A stretch of DNA of 64,000 nucleotides from Thraustochytrium sp. TN22 (GCA_013306675.1 JABLUY010000022.1:1-64000); one strand, 5' to 3'; shown: positions 40,871 to 51,186, counted from the first letter of the stretch. Notes: generated by a model from the letters alone, not told the origin. Made by a program: numbers and translations.

Positions 40871-43800
40871 CTACTTGGCCTTACCAGCAGCGCGCTCGGC
40901 GGCGAGCATGCTGGAGAGACGCGAGTTCGGGTCCCTGGTGAGGTTCTCGGGGGTGTCGAACTCGCCGATGAGGCCACCGTCCATAACGAGGATGCGAGAG
41001 GAGTCGAGGATGGTCTGCAGGCGGTGGGCGATGGTGATGGTGGTGCGGTCGCGGAAGACGTTGCGCACCATGACCTGAATGAGGTCGTCCGTGCCTGCAT
41101 CCAGGTGCGCGGTGGCCTCGTCGACGAGGAGCACCTTGGTCTGGCGCAAAATGGCGCGACCAAAGCAGATCATCTGGCGCTGGCCGACGGAGATGTTCTC
41201 GCCGCCCTCGGCCACGACGAAGTCAAGTTTGCCAACCCATTGGTCAAGCTGGACCTGACGAAGGCAGTTGTTGATATCCTCGTCGGAATGCTCGTCGAAC
41301 GGATCGAGGTTGATGCGCAGCGTGCCAATGAAGCAGACCGGATCCTGCGGGATGATGGCCAGACGGCTGCGAAGGCGTTCAAGCGGAATGGTGCAAATGT
41401 CCACGTCGTCCACGAGGATGGTGCCGGCGCGCGGCTCGACAATGCGCAGCAGCGCGGAGAGCAGCGTGGACTTGCCCGAGCCCGTGCGGCCGCAGACGCC
41501 GATCTTCTCGCCGGGCTCGATGGTGAGGCTGACGCCGTGCAGCACGTCCGGGCCGTCGCGGTAGCCAACAACCAGGTTGCGCAGCTCGATGCGGCCTGTG
41601 CTGGGCCAGGCGTCAGGTCCGTCCGTGTCGACGTGGACCTGGACGGCGTCGGTGACCGGGTCGAGGTCGCGCAGCAGCGGGTCCTCCACCTTGCTTTCGT
41701 CGATGAACTTCTTGACGCGCTCGACGGAGTTCATCAAGACCTCGAGCTCCGTGTTGACCATGGTAGTGGCGTTGAGCGTCTGTGTGATGCTGATGGCGTA
41801 GGTGAGCGCGAGCGCCGCCTCGCCAGCCGCAACCAGGTCGGTGGTGAGGATGAAAATGGTGGTGAAGGCGGTGATGAAGATGCCAAAGATGTTGACCGCC
41901 ACCATGAGCCAGCTGGGCAGCACGACGCGCACGAGAAAGAAGGCGCGCATGTTCGCCTCGACGGCCCCACGGTTGCGCAGCGCGAAGCGCCGGGACTGGC
42001 CAAAGGCGCGCACCGTCTGCAAGCCGTTGAGGACTTCCGAGAACTGGCTGTAAATGGGCGAGCGCGAGGTGGACTCGAGGCGCTGCAGCTGGATGGCCGT
42101 CACGCGCGTGTACCGGTAGATGAGCGCGTAGGCGCCCAGGCAGGGCAAGATCACGATCGCGAAGAGCCCGCTCGTGCCGAGAATGAGGCCCAAAAACGAG
42201 GAGAGCGTGAAACCCAAGGTCGCGACGCCAAACATGAGCATCTGGCTCAGGTTCACGTCCATCTGGGTCACGTCCTTTGAGAAGCGGTTCAGAATCCGGC
42301 CCATGGGCACGACGTCGAAGAACTCCGTGATGCCGCTCGAGAACGTGGCCTGCAGCAGCTTCTCATGTACTTGCGTGGAGGCGGCCACGCGCGCGCGCGC
42401 GATAAAGACGCCGGCCACCAGGACCAGCACGAGGCCGACGAGAAAGAGGGTCAGGTAGATGATGTACCAAAAGCGCGCGCCTCGCGCATCCTCGCAAGTG
42501 GTCGGCGAGGTATAGCAGAGAAGCTCCTCGTCGGTCCAGTGCTGCAGCACGTACTGTGAGAAGACCGGTGTGAAGATGAAGAGGATGTAGAGCGCATACG
42601 CAAACGTAAAGAGGCGCGCGCCGGACGCCTTGATGAACCACGTCAGTACCGAAAGCTTGAGCGTGCCCATGGCCTCCTGCTCCTTGGCGTACAGCGTGTG
42701 CTGCTGGCCTTCCGGCCCGTCCATGCTCTTGAGATTTTCCGGGTCCATGGATCCAGTCGTCAGATTCGACGCCAGCCGCATCGCCTCCATCTCGAGCTCC
42801 TCCGCCTCGGCGGTCTCGTCCCTGCTCTCACCATCGCCATCGCCGTCACCGTCGCCGTTGCCGGCACCGCGGACTGTCACGGCCGATGCCGCGGCCGAGT
42901 CCGCGCCTTCACCTGTGGACGCGCCTGTGGCCGCGCCTGTGGCCGCGCCTTTCCCCTCCACAGCGCCCTCGGCCTGGCGCTCGTCGCTTGTCATTTCTGC
43001 CGCCGTCGCCTCCGCAGGCTGCTTTGCCGGCACAGAGTCCTGCGTCTCGGTGCGCAGGTGCTCGCGAATGGCAGGCGCCACCGAGGCGTAGGGACCCTGC
43101 GCAACGATGGTGCCCTGGGAGAGGACTACGACGTTGTCGACGTCCTTGATCTTGTCGAGCTGGTTGGTGACCCAAATGAGCGTCTTGCCCTGCAACAGCG
43201 GGCCGCGCAAGCAGTTGTTGAAGATGGCCGAGCCGACATGGCTGTCGACGGCGCTGAGCGGGTTGTCGAGCAGCACGACGTCGGCGTTCGCATAGACGGT
43301 GCGCGCCAGCGAGATGCGCGCCTTTTGGCCGCCACTGAGGTTGAGCCCGCGCTCGCCAATGTAGGCCATGTCGCCGTCCGGGAAGAGCTTCAGGTCGGCG
43401 CGCAGCGAGCAAGCCTTGATGACGTCACTGTAGCGCTGTGCATCCCACGGATTGCCAAAGAGGATGTTCTCACGGATGGTGGCGCTGATAATCCAGGGCT
43501 GCTGCGGCGCGTAGGCGATCCTGCCATTCACGCGCACCACGCCGTCTTCCACGAGCAGCTCGCCGATGACGCCGGCCAGAAGCGAGCTCTTGCCGGCACC
43601 CACGGCGCTCACGATGGCGCACTGCTGGCCGGGCTTGACGTGCAGCGAGATGCCGCGCAGGACCGGCCCGGCGGGCGCCGCCTCCTCGGCGGGGGCATCG
43701 ACGGGCTGCGCCGCGCCCTGTTGATCCGCGTTGCCGGCCTCGTCAACCGCCTTGCGCTTGGCGCGGCGGCGCGCACGGCGACCGCCACGAGGCTCCTCCT

Positions 43801-45181
43801 TGACGGCGACGCCCTGGCCCCAGGTGAAGGAGGCGTCCTCCACGCGCACCTCACCGACGGCCAGGTCGGGGTCATCGAGCAGGGTACTGTCGCGCGAGAG
43901 CTCGGGGAGCAGCAAGAAGTGCTTGATGCGGCGCTGCGCCACGTGCGTCTGGCTGAGCTGCGTGATGGCCGTGGGCAGCTGCGTGAAGCTCTGGCGCAAC
44001 ACCTGCAATAGCTGGATGGCCGTGAAGATGTTCCAAGGCAAGAAGACGTTGCCGAGCGCGTAGTAGACCGAGAAGGAGAAGACCTGGATGAGGTAGGGCA
44101 TCTGCATGAAGACGACGTTCATGCCGATGGCAAAGAGGTAGGCGTGGCGCAGCAGATGGCGCAGCTCGTTGTGGCGCACCGCCAGAATCTTGTTCATGAA
44201 TGGGCGCTCCCACGCGTACATCTTGAGCACGCGGATGGCCTGGAAGGCCTCATTGCAGAGCTTGATGCGCTCGTCTGTGAAGCCCAAAATGAGCTTGTAC
44301 TCTTTCATGATGGACACGAAGACGCGCAGGTTGACCGGGATGGCAAGGAACAGGCAGCCCAGGCCAGCGTACGCGGAGATGCCAATCTCCTGGAAGAGCA
44401 GGTACAGCAGCAGCACGATGACAATGGGGGAGACAAAGAGCGGGTAAATGAGCATGATGGCGCGCTCCATGGACGAACCGGCGTCCGTGGACATGAGGTT
44501 GACGATCTGGCCCGCGCTCGACTCGTTGCGCGAGGCGCTGCTCAGGTGCAGCGCCTTGTTGAAAATGGCCTGCGTGAAGACGGAGAAGAGGTGCTGCGAC
44601 CCGCGCTTCGACACGTACATGGCCTGCGCCTGCGCGACCGAGGCGATCAGCGGCAGGACCACCAGGCCCGCCGCATAGCCGATGCGCTGCCGCTGCGCCT
44701 CCTCGCTGTCGTCGCCCACGCCAAGGCTCTCGATGAGCCACTTGCTGAAAAAGGGCGTCAGCACACTGAGCCCGTTCTGGACGCACGTCAGGAAGAAGGC
44801 CAGCGCGATGTCACCCCAGCCCACCATGCGCGCCATGAGCAAGACCATGCGCGTCTCGTCCTCCAGTTTGCGCGGCTTCTTCCCGGACCCTGCATTCTCC
44901 GCGTTCTTCTTGTCAACGCGCTGCTGCGCCGCCTTCTTTTCGGCCTCCCAGAGCGCCTCGAACCGATCGTACAGCCGCTCCGGGTCGTCCTGAGGCGGCA
45001 GCTTCGCCAGCTGGGACTGCTCGATCGCCCCGAACTTGTGCCCAGCGCGCAGCACCTCCCAGAACCACGAGAACGTCAGCGCCGACCACCACCCGACCTT
45101 TTCCAGCTCCTTGAACTGTTTGCGAGGCCCTCCGGCGGCCGCCTCGCCCTGCTTGGGCTCTACCACTGCTGTGTCCGCCAT
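40871..45181 (-). CDS. ABCC-type (MRP) multidrug/conjugate exporter
   Basis: 1436 residues, the size of short ABCC transporters (two six-helix membrane domains and two nucleotide-binding domains, no TMD0). Membrane domain 1 spans about 110-430 and domain 2 about 850-1130. NBD1 Walker A reads SAVGAGKSS at 525-533, with a Q-loop APQQPW, signature LSGGQ and Walker B LLDNPLSAVD. NBD2 Walker A is GRTGSGKST at about 1231-1239, signature VGQRQ and Walker B VLLVDEATAHLD. NBD1 lacks the catalytic Glu, as is usual in ABCC, and even the Asp usually found there is Asn. It likely exports glutathione, sulfate or glucuronide conjugates across plasma or vacuolar membrane. It is divergent from the tail-anchored gene. 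Confidence 0.92.
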   Translation of the reverse strand: MADTAVVEPKQGEAAAGGPRKQFKELEKVGWWSALTFSWFWEVLRAGHKFGAIEQSQLAKLPPQDDPERLYDRFEALWEAEKKAAQQRVDKKNAENAGSGKKPRKLEDETRMVLLMARMVGWGDIALAFFLTCVQNGLSVLTPFFSKWLIESLGVGDDSEEAQRQRIGYAAGLVVLPLIASVAQAQAMYVSKRGSQHLFSVFTQAIFNKALHLSSASRNESSAGQIVNLMSTDAGSSMERAIMLIYPLFVSPIVIVLLLYLLFQEIGISAYAGLGCLFLAIPVNLRVFVSIMKEYKLILGFTDERIKLCNEAFQAIRVLKMYAWERPFMNKILAVRHNELRHLLRHAYLFAIGMNVVFMQMPYLIQVFSFSVYYALGNVFLPWNIFTAIQLLQVLRQSFTQLPTAITQLSQTHVAQRRIKHFLLLPELSRDSTLLDDPDLAVGEVRVEDASFTWGQGVAVKEEPRGGRRARRRAKRKAVDEAGNADQQGAAQPVDAPAEEAAPAGPVLRGISLHVKPGQQCAIVSAVGAGKSSLLAGVIGELLVEDGVVRVNGRIAYAPQQPWIISATIRENILFGNPWDAQRYSDVIKACSLRADLKLFPDGDMAYIGERGLNLSGGQKARISLARTVYANADVVLLDNPLSAVDSHVGSAIFNNCLRGPLLQGKTLIWVTNQLDKIKDVDNVVVLSQGTIVAQGPYASVAPAIREHLRTETQDSVPAKQPAEATAAEMTSDERQAEGAVEGKGAATGAATGASTGEGADSAAASAVTVRGAGNGDGDGDGDGESRDETAEAEELEMEAMRLASNLTTGSMDPENLKSMDGPEGQQHTLYAKEQEAMGTLKLSVLTWFIKASGARLFTFAYALYILFIFTPVFSQYVLQHWTDEELLCYTSPTTCEDARGARFWYIIYLTLFLVGLVLVLVAGVFIARARVAASTQVHEKLLQATFSSGITEFFDVVPMGRILNRFSKDVTQMDVNLSQMLMFGVATLGFTLSSFLGLILGTSGLFAIVILPCLGAYALIYRYTRVTAIQLQRLESTSRSPIYSQFSEVLNGLQTVRAFGQSRRFALRNRGAVEANMRAFFLVRVVLPSWLMVAVNIFGIFITAFTTIFILTTDLVAAGEAALALTYAISITQTLNATTMVNTELEVLMNSVERVKKFIDESKVEDPLLRDLDPVTDAVQVHVDTDGPDAWPSTGRIELRNLVVGYRDGPDVLHGVSLTIEPGEKIGVCGRTGSGKSTLLSALLRIVEPRAGTILVDDVDICTIPLERLRSRLAIIPQDPVCFIGTLRINLDPFDEHSDEDINNCLRQVQLDQWVGKLDFVVAEGGENISVGQRQMICFGRAILRQTKVLLVDEATAHLDAGTDDLIQVMVRNVFRDRTTITIAHRLQTILDSSRILVMDGGLIGEFDTPENLTRDPNSRLSSMLAAERAAGKAK

Positions 45182-45213
45182 CCGGCTTCAAAAGCGCTGC
45201 CAGTGGCGCGCCG

Positions 45214-45259
<46 letters not shown>

Positions 45260-46023
45260 AGTCCGGGCCGCTCGCCGCGCCGCGCGCTCACTGCCAGGCC
45301 GCTGCCCACGTGCGGATCGCCCCGCGCGCCCTGGCCACGCCGCCCGCGCGCCGCACGCGCCGCCGCGCCGCCGCGCCGCCGCGCCACCCTCGCGAGGCTT
45401 GCGGTTCTGTCGCCGGCGCGGCCGCGGCTCGCCGCGGCCGCGACCAACAAGTTTCAAATTTTGCTGCTCAAGCCGCCGCCAAATTTGAAAGGCCGGCCGG
45501 CCACGGCCGCGAGTGGTCAATCAATCACTCCGCGGCGCGACAGCAGATCACGCTGGCGGCGGCTGTCCGTGTGTCTGCCGCTCGCCGAATAATGCGCGCG
45601 CGTCCCGCCGCTTCCAGCCTCCGGCAGCTGGCTGCTGGCAGGCGGCTCGACGACGCCGGTTCTGTCGTCTGCGTGCTTGCTTGCGCCAGGGTCGCGCCAC
45701 GCGGGACGCAAGCAGGCCCGTTGCCTCGCCTCTCGCCTCGCCGCGGGCTTGCCGCCCAGCCTCGCACGAATCTGAATCGGCACCGCCGCGCCGTGCCCGA
45801 GCAGGGCCCGCCACCCACCCGAGTCCGAGTCGGGCTCCGCGTCGGCGGCGCTCACGTACCAGGACCACCACCTGTCACTGCAGCGCGGCCTCACGGTGAA
45901 GCCGGCCAGCTGCTACCAGCCTAACTAACTTCGATCGTTCGTCGGAATCGTCGCCAGGGCGCCGCCTGCCCTCTCGCTGCCCGTGCCTGCCGGGGGCAAA
46001 ACAGTACGCTGCGCCGCCGGTCT
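45182..46023. other. Divergent upstream region with (cgcgcc)n repeat
   Basis: Shared 5' region of the ABC transporter and tail-anchored protein genes. A run of cgcgcc hexamers lies at about 45208-45259, next to the transporter start. Long Arg/Ala/Pro frames here are compositional. No RNA seen. Confidence 0.5.
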
Positions 46024-46063
46024 ATGTCCGCCTCGGGCAGCGGCGCGCGGGCGGCGCGGGCGC

Positions 46064-46097
<34 letters not shown>

Positions 46098-46860
46098 GGG
46101 CCAGCCCGGCCCGGACGCGCAGGAGCGCGAGGAGCAGCAGGAGCAGCAGCAGCAGCAGGAGCGCGAGCCGAGGCGCGGAACTGCTTCGCAGGAGGATGGG
46201 CGGGGCCAGGAGCTGGAGCTGGCGGCCGCGGCGGCGGCGGGCAGGCTGCGGCGCGTGTGGGCGCTCGCGCGCGTGAACGAGGCAAGCGAGGCAAGCGACG
46301 TGGTGATCTTGGACGCGCGGAGCGGAGCGCTGCTGGAGGAGGACGCGCTCCTGCGCGAGGTGGCGGGCGAGGAGCTGGACTGGGAGGTCAAGCTGCTGTG
46401 CGCGGGCAAGGAACCCCAGGACGGCGCAAGCTGGGCGCTGGACGGCGAGGTCTACGTGCAGGCCCTGGTCGGCGTGGACGCCACCGTGGGCCAGGCCGCG
46501 CGCGCGCTGGGCCAGGACCTCGAGCGCACCATCGGCGACCGCCTGCGGTTCGCGCCGGACCTGCGCCTGCGGGCAACGCGCCCGGTGGAACAAGCGGAAG
46601 GCGCTACGCCGCTGCCGGCCTTTGTGGAAGTCTCCACGTACGAGTCCACCTGGCGGCCGCCCGCCGGCGTGCGGGTGCGCGAGATGGCGCGGCGCTCCTC
46701 GCTCTTCAAGTCTGGCACGATCCGTACGCTCGTCATGGGCCTGCTCGCCTCGCTCATTTACTGGCTCGTGCTGCTCGCGCAGCGCGATGGCCGTTTGCAC
46801 TGGTTGTCGGCCGGCCTTGGCGGCGGTGACAGCGCGTCCAGGTTCGTCGCAACACACTGA
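46024..46860 (+). CDS. Hypothetical tail-anchored membrane protein
   Basis: 278 residues. Gly and Gln runs fill the first 45 residues. A folded-looking middle (about 70-215) contains VWALARVNEASEASDVVILD and a FVEVSTYESTWRPP segment. A single membrane segment at about 240-262 (TLVMGLLASLIYWLVLLA) lies near the C-terminus, followed by about 25 luminal residues. The layout is that of a tail-anchored or type II protein of the ER or mitochondrial outer membrane. I do not recognise the family. Convergent with CENP-T (about 120 bases between stops). Confidence 0.6.
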
Positions 46861-46981
46861 CTGCGCTCTCTCAATCTCATCTGCTGGTGGTGCTGGTCGG
46901 GTACCACCATACTCTCTCTGCACGGCTGGCTCTTTGTCATCAACTTCATGATCTCACTTTGTACTCTTTTCCCTTCATGTC

Positions 46982-48605
46982 CTATGGCTCCAGCGTCTCG
47001 ATGACCTCGTCCGCGTACTCACGGGGCAGGTGCTTGCGCGCCAGGTCGGCCAGGGCATCGTCGGGGTCGCCCTCAATGAGGCGCTGTCGCGCGAAGAGGC
47101 ACTTCACGTCGGCCATCTCCATAGTGCGCCGACCCGCGTGGTCCGCATAGTTGGCCAGGTCCTCGGACGCCTGCTCGAAGAAGGCCGCCGACGCCTGCAA
47201 CACGCCGCGCGCCGTGCTGCTGCCGTCCGACGAGCAGTCGCGCGCCTTGAGCAGATTTGTCCACAGCTTCTTGACGAGCGTGTCGGGCAGGTGCGGCGCG
47301 CGCGGCTGGCGGCTGGCCTCTTCGCCGCCCACCACGGCCTCGGACGACCGCTTGCGCCGCTTCGTGTACGCCTTGCGCGGCTTCTTGCGCCGCAACGCCG
47401 CATTCGCCTCTTCCTCCTCCTCGCCCTCCTCGAAGAGCGGCGGAAGCGCCGCGGTCGGCCGCGCCATGGCGCGCTTGCGCCACTCCGGCGTCACGCGCGG
47501 CTGCAGCGCCGACCCCGCCAGCAGCGTCGTCCTGGGCAGCGCTGACGGCGTCAGCAGCGTACTGTCTGTGCTCCCGAGCGACGCCAGGGACCGCGTCCCA
47601 AACGCGCTCAGCGGCGCTCGCGCTGACGACGCGCCGCCCGCCGACAGCAGCGAAGCGCTACCCGGCGAGACGCCCATGTCCGCGAACGCGGGCGAGGCGC
47701 CGAGCCCCAGCGAGGCGCCCGTCGAGGCCGGCGAGACAGCCGACCCGCCGGCCTCCTTGCCGGCGTCCAGCGGCGTGGCGATGAGCGCGGACGGGTCCTC
47801 CAGGGGCCGCCGCCCGCGTCTTGGCCGCGCCTGCTGCGGCGCGCGGTACTCCTCGGCGCCCTCTCTGCTCGCGCGACTCTTCTCCTCCGAGTATAGCTCG
47901 GGCGCCTGCAGGGTCCGCCTTGGCCGCCGCCGCCGCGCTGGCCGCTCGCGCAGGGCCGGGTCACGCTCCACCGCGCGGAAGACGTCCTCGTTCTCATCCG
48001 AGTCTGAAGAGTCCGCCGTCGCTGCTGCCGCTGCCGGTGCTCCTTGCCGCTGCGCAGCGAGGACACTCTCTGGTGCCGCTGGTGTTGCGGCAGATACTGC
48101 GAAGAAGGCCTCGTCATCCTCCCCGTCCTCGTTGTCCTGCCCGCCCACGGCAACCACGCGCGTGCGCGTGGATGACACAGCAGACGATGGCGCTCGGGAC
48201 CGCCGCCGTCTCAAGGACGCTTGGTCCACTACGCGCGGCGTCTGCGTCTGCGCCTGCGCCTGCGCTCGTGCTTCGGCCGCCAGACTCTCCCTTGCGCGCA
48301 CAGGTTCGGGCGCCTCCTGCAGGAAGCTGCGAATAAAGGTGCGTGGCGTCTCGCGTGGCGGTCGCGCGCTAGGCCGCCGTGCACTCGCCGGTTGCTGCTC
48401 CTCCCTCTCCGCCTGCACCTCCTCCTGCTTTCGCTCCCGCGCAGCGCCCTCGCCGCCGCTGCGTCGCCTCCGCGGGCTCGTCCGCCTTTCCGGCCCGGCG
48501 GCCGGCGTCGCGGCCGGAGCCTCCTCCCCGTCCTCCTCTACCGCCTCGGCCTCGCCTCTGCCGCGCCTTGGCCTCGCCGACCGCGTGTTCGTCGCGCCCT
48601 CGGCC

Positions 48606-48645
<40 letters not shown>

Positions 48646-48724
48646 GCCTGCCGCCGCGCCCGCGGCCCGAGCCGGCCGCCAGGCTTCGGATCAGCGTGCG
48701 CGGCGTCTCGCCCGGGTCCGCCAT
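46982..48724 (-). CDS. CENPT: Centromere protein T (CENP-T)
   Basis: 580 residues from the ATG at 48724. The start is chosen because it gives MADPGETPRTLIRS, very like the beginning of vertebrate CENP-T (MAD, then TPRTLLR), recalled from memory; an ATG at 48880 adds only Arg-rich sequence. TPRTLIRS recurs as TPRTFIRS at about 126-133, matching the repeated TPRTLL motif in vertebrate CENP-T. The middle is disordered Ala/Arg/Ser/Pro sequence with several TP/SP sites. The C-terminal ~90 residues form a histone-fold-type domain plus the CENP-T extension: LANYADHAGRRTMEMADVK, FARQRLI and LARKHLPREYADEVI, close to LEVFAAHAGRKTV, MRRQGL and VERHLPLEYRQLLI of human CENP-T. CENP-T-W-S-X binds centromeric DNA and its N-terminus recruits the Ndc80 or Mis12 complex after CDK phosphorylation. 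Confidence 0.88.
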
Positions 48725-49138
48725 CGTCCCTGCCCCGCCGCGCCGCCGCCGCCGCCGCCGCGCGCCCTCCGCCGCGCGCGCGCGCCGCGCTCCCGCGCTG
48801 CGGTCTGCCCAACCATCGTCCTCCATCTCCTGCTCAGGTCCTTCGTTGGCATGCAAGAGGGAAAAACTGGCGCTGCCCATGCCGCGGTGCTGCGCTGCGC
48901 GGCGCGGCGCTGCGCGGCGCTGCGCTGCGCGGCGCGGCGCGGCGCGGCGCGGCGCGGCGCTGCGCGGCGCGGCGCGTGCCCACGGACGCCTCCGGCGCAG
49001 ACCCGACCCGAGCCGACCCGCCGCGGCGCTCGCTGGCCGGCCGGCGCCCGCCGCGCTCGTGAGCGGCGAGGCGCGCGGCGAGGCGCAGCCCCTGCGGCCG
49101 CGGCGGGGAGGCGGGGCAGAGCGCGGACGCGGCGCGGC
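48725..49138. promoter_or_regulatory. Divergent CENP-T / Y-family polymerase upstream region
   Basis: About 410 bases separate the two start codons. A near-pure gcggc/gctgc pentamer array at about 48890-48977 lies in the middle. Both promoters must be here unless 5' exons lie elsewhere. I see no clear TATA box or other defined element. Confidence 0.45.
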
Positions 49139-50890
49139 ATGGGCGCGCTGGGCGCCCGCGTGGTGCTGCACGCGGACGTGGACGGCTTCTACTGCGCGTG
49201 CGAGGAGCGGCGGCGGCCGGAGCTGCGCGGCAGGCCCGTGGCGGTGACGCAGTTCAACGCGGGCGGCTTCGTGGCGCTCAGCCCGGCGGCGCGCGGCGCG
49301 GGGCTGCGCAAGGGGGACGGCATCGGTGCGGAGGGCCACAAGAACCTGCGCTTCTTCAAGGACCGCCCCGATGCCACCATGGACGGCGTGCGGCGCAAGT
49401 GCCCGGACCTGCTCGTTCTGCCCATGGACACCACCTGGTACCGCCAGTGCAGCGAGGATCTCTTGCAGGCGCTGCAGGAGTTCCGCGGCGGCCTTTGCAA
49501 GGTGGAAAAGGCCAGCATCGATGACTTCTACATTGACGCTACCGACGCGGTCCTGGCCGTGCCGCAGGACGCAATCCGTGGTGACAGCGGTGAGGCTTCC
49601 ACGCTCATGGGCCTCTCCGAGGAAACGCGCACCCCGCGAGCCATCGCAGATGAGGTGGACGGCCAAGTCGCGGCCGCCTGCGCACTCGCCGCCGACTTGC
49701 GTGCGTACGTGCGCTCCGCGCTGGACGGCATGACCATCAGCGTGGGAATCGGGCCCAACAAGCTGCTGGCTCGCCTCGTCAGCAAGCGCCGCGGACGCAC
49801 AAACGCTCAGACGCTCGCCCTGCCCTCCATGGCCTCTGCGATCTCGCGCGCCACGCCGCTGCGCTCCGTGCCAGGCCTCAAGGGCAAGCTTGGAGAGCGC
49901 CTGGAGGCCGAGCTGCAAGACTGCGCGCCGGCGCCTCTCACGCTCGCAGACTTGGCCGCCGCGCCCACTGACCGGTTGGACCGGGCGGCGCCCGGCAAGA
50001 CGGGCTGGCTCCGCTCGATGGCGCTCGGCATCGATGACGAGCCTGTGACCGTTCGTGGCCCGCCCAAGTCCATTATGACGGAACGGTCTTTCCCGCCCAC
50101 TCGTGCGGAAGAGGCCGGCTGCCAAGCGACCCTCGCGGCCCTCTGCAAGGACTTGCACGAACGCGTGTCCGCGGAGCGACATGCCCGTAGTCGAGCGCCG
50201 CAGACGCTGACGGTCCAATGGCGAGTTGGATACGACTCGCGTTCACATGCCTCCAAGCGCGTGTCCCCGTTTCCGTCCTCGGCGGTGCGCCTCCAGGCGG
50301 CTGCGAACGCACACCTGCCCTCTTCAACCTCGTCCCTCAATCGGATCGCGCTTGCAGCCTGCAATTTCCGGGACGTTCAAGCGTCCACCCTGCTCGCGTG
50401 GAGCGCGGCGGCCGCCGGCGGAGCTGTCAAGCGCGCTCGGCCCAAGGAGCAGCTTTCAATATTCGAGAAGCGCGCGGGCTCCGAGTCTGAAATTGAAGTT
50501 GTCGATGCGAATGAGCCGGCCACTGGCAAGCGTGCAAAACACGCGTCTGCTGATGAGTTCGCCGAGGCGGACCAGCCAGTCGCAAGCAAGCGTGCGCGAT
50601 CCGAGGCTGACATTGAGATCGCCGAGGCGAACGAGCCAGCCGTAAGCAAGCGTGCGTCATCCGAGTCTGACGTTGAGATCGTTGAGATCGTCGAGACTGT
50701 CACGCTGTCTTCGCGAGCCAAGAACGCCAGGATAAAGGAGCGGCGGCCTGTTGACGGGCGTCCGCAGCCTTCCATCTCCACATCCTCCTCTTCGTCGTCA
50801 TCATCAACATCTTCAAGAAGGCCATCCCGTCCTGCGACGAGCGCGGGCAAGGGTCAACGCACCTTGCACGCTTTTCTCAAGCCCAGTTGA
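49139..50890 (+). CDS. Y-family translesion DNA polymerase (Pol eta/RAD30-like)
   Basis: 583 residues from the ATG at 49139. Residues 11-18 (HADVDGFY) hold the first catalytic Asp, D13. A loop like VTQFNAGGFVALSPAAR resembles the eta/RAD30 finger (Q-x-N, A-x-S-x-x-A-R). The second catalytic site is KASIDDFYID, residues 124-133: the Asp pair D128-D129 replaces the usual Asp-Glu. VGIGPNKLLARLVSKR marks the palm end. A UBZ finger is not visible. The C-terminus has a 20-residue module repeated about three and a half times at about 446-522, ending in KRAK/KRAR/KRAS and starting with SESEIEVVD/SEADIEIAE/SESDVEIVE, which resemble SUMO-interaction motifs. The last residues, QRTLHAFL, fit a PCNA-binding PIP box. 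Role: replication past DNA lesions. Subfamily assignment is tentative. Confidence 0.8.
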   Translation: MGALGARVVLHADVDGFYCACEERRRPELRGRPVAVTQFNAGGFVALSPAARGAGLRKGDGIGAEGHKNLRFFKDRPDATMDGVRRKCPDLLVLPMDTTWYRQCSEDLLQALQEFRGGLCKVEKASIDDFYIDATDAVLAVPQDAIRGDSGEASTLMGLSEETRTPRAIADEVDGQVAAACALAADLRAYVRSALDGMTISVGIGPNKLLARLVSKRRGRTNAQTLALPSMASAISRATPLRSVPGLKGKLGERLEAELQDCAPAPLTLADLAAAPTDRLDRAAPGKTGWLRSMALGIDDEPVTVRGPPKSIMTERSFPPTRAEEAGCQATLAALCKDLHERVSAERHARSRAPQTLTVQWRVGYDSRSHASKRVSPFPSSAVRLQAAANAHLPSSTSSLNRIALAACNFRDVQASTLLAWSAAAAGGAVKRARPKEQLSIFEKRAGSESEIEVVDANEPATGKRAKHASADEFAEADQPVASKRARSEADIEIAEANEPAVSKRASSESDVEIVEIVETVTLSSRAKNARIKERRPVDGRPQPSISTSSSSSSSSTSSRRPSRPATSAGKGQRTLHAFLKPS

Positions 50891-51186
50891 GAAGGACATG
50901 AAAAGGCTCCGCCTCACTCCTATGAACAACGAGACCAAACAGAGCGTCTTTCCGGTCTTGGCCTAACGTTAACTTATCAACATCAAGTACTGCCAGTCTC
51001 CGCCCGACCTTGACCTGTGCCGAGTTCACGCCCCAGCTCACGGTAGCTGAGATGGCGATCTCCACCGCAGTCGAACGGACTGCCTACTTGATGCTTAGGT
51101 GCTCTTCGAGCAGGCGCTCTTGTGGCCCAGCCACCGACCACAACCAGAACTTGCTGGGCGCGGCGCCGGAGCACACGGAGGGCGCA

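Noticed and set aside
47151-49247. 698-codon plus-strand frame over CENP-T
   Set aside because: Antisense shadow of the CENP-T coding strand, Ser/Pro/Ala-biased with no motifs.
51010-51186. Elp3 N-terminal extension
   Set aside because: The open frame begins at a TTG, and the extra residues before 51187 show no Elp3 similarity.
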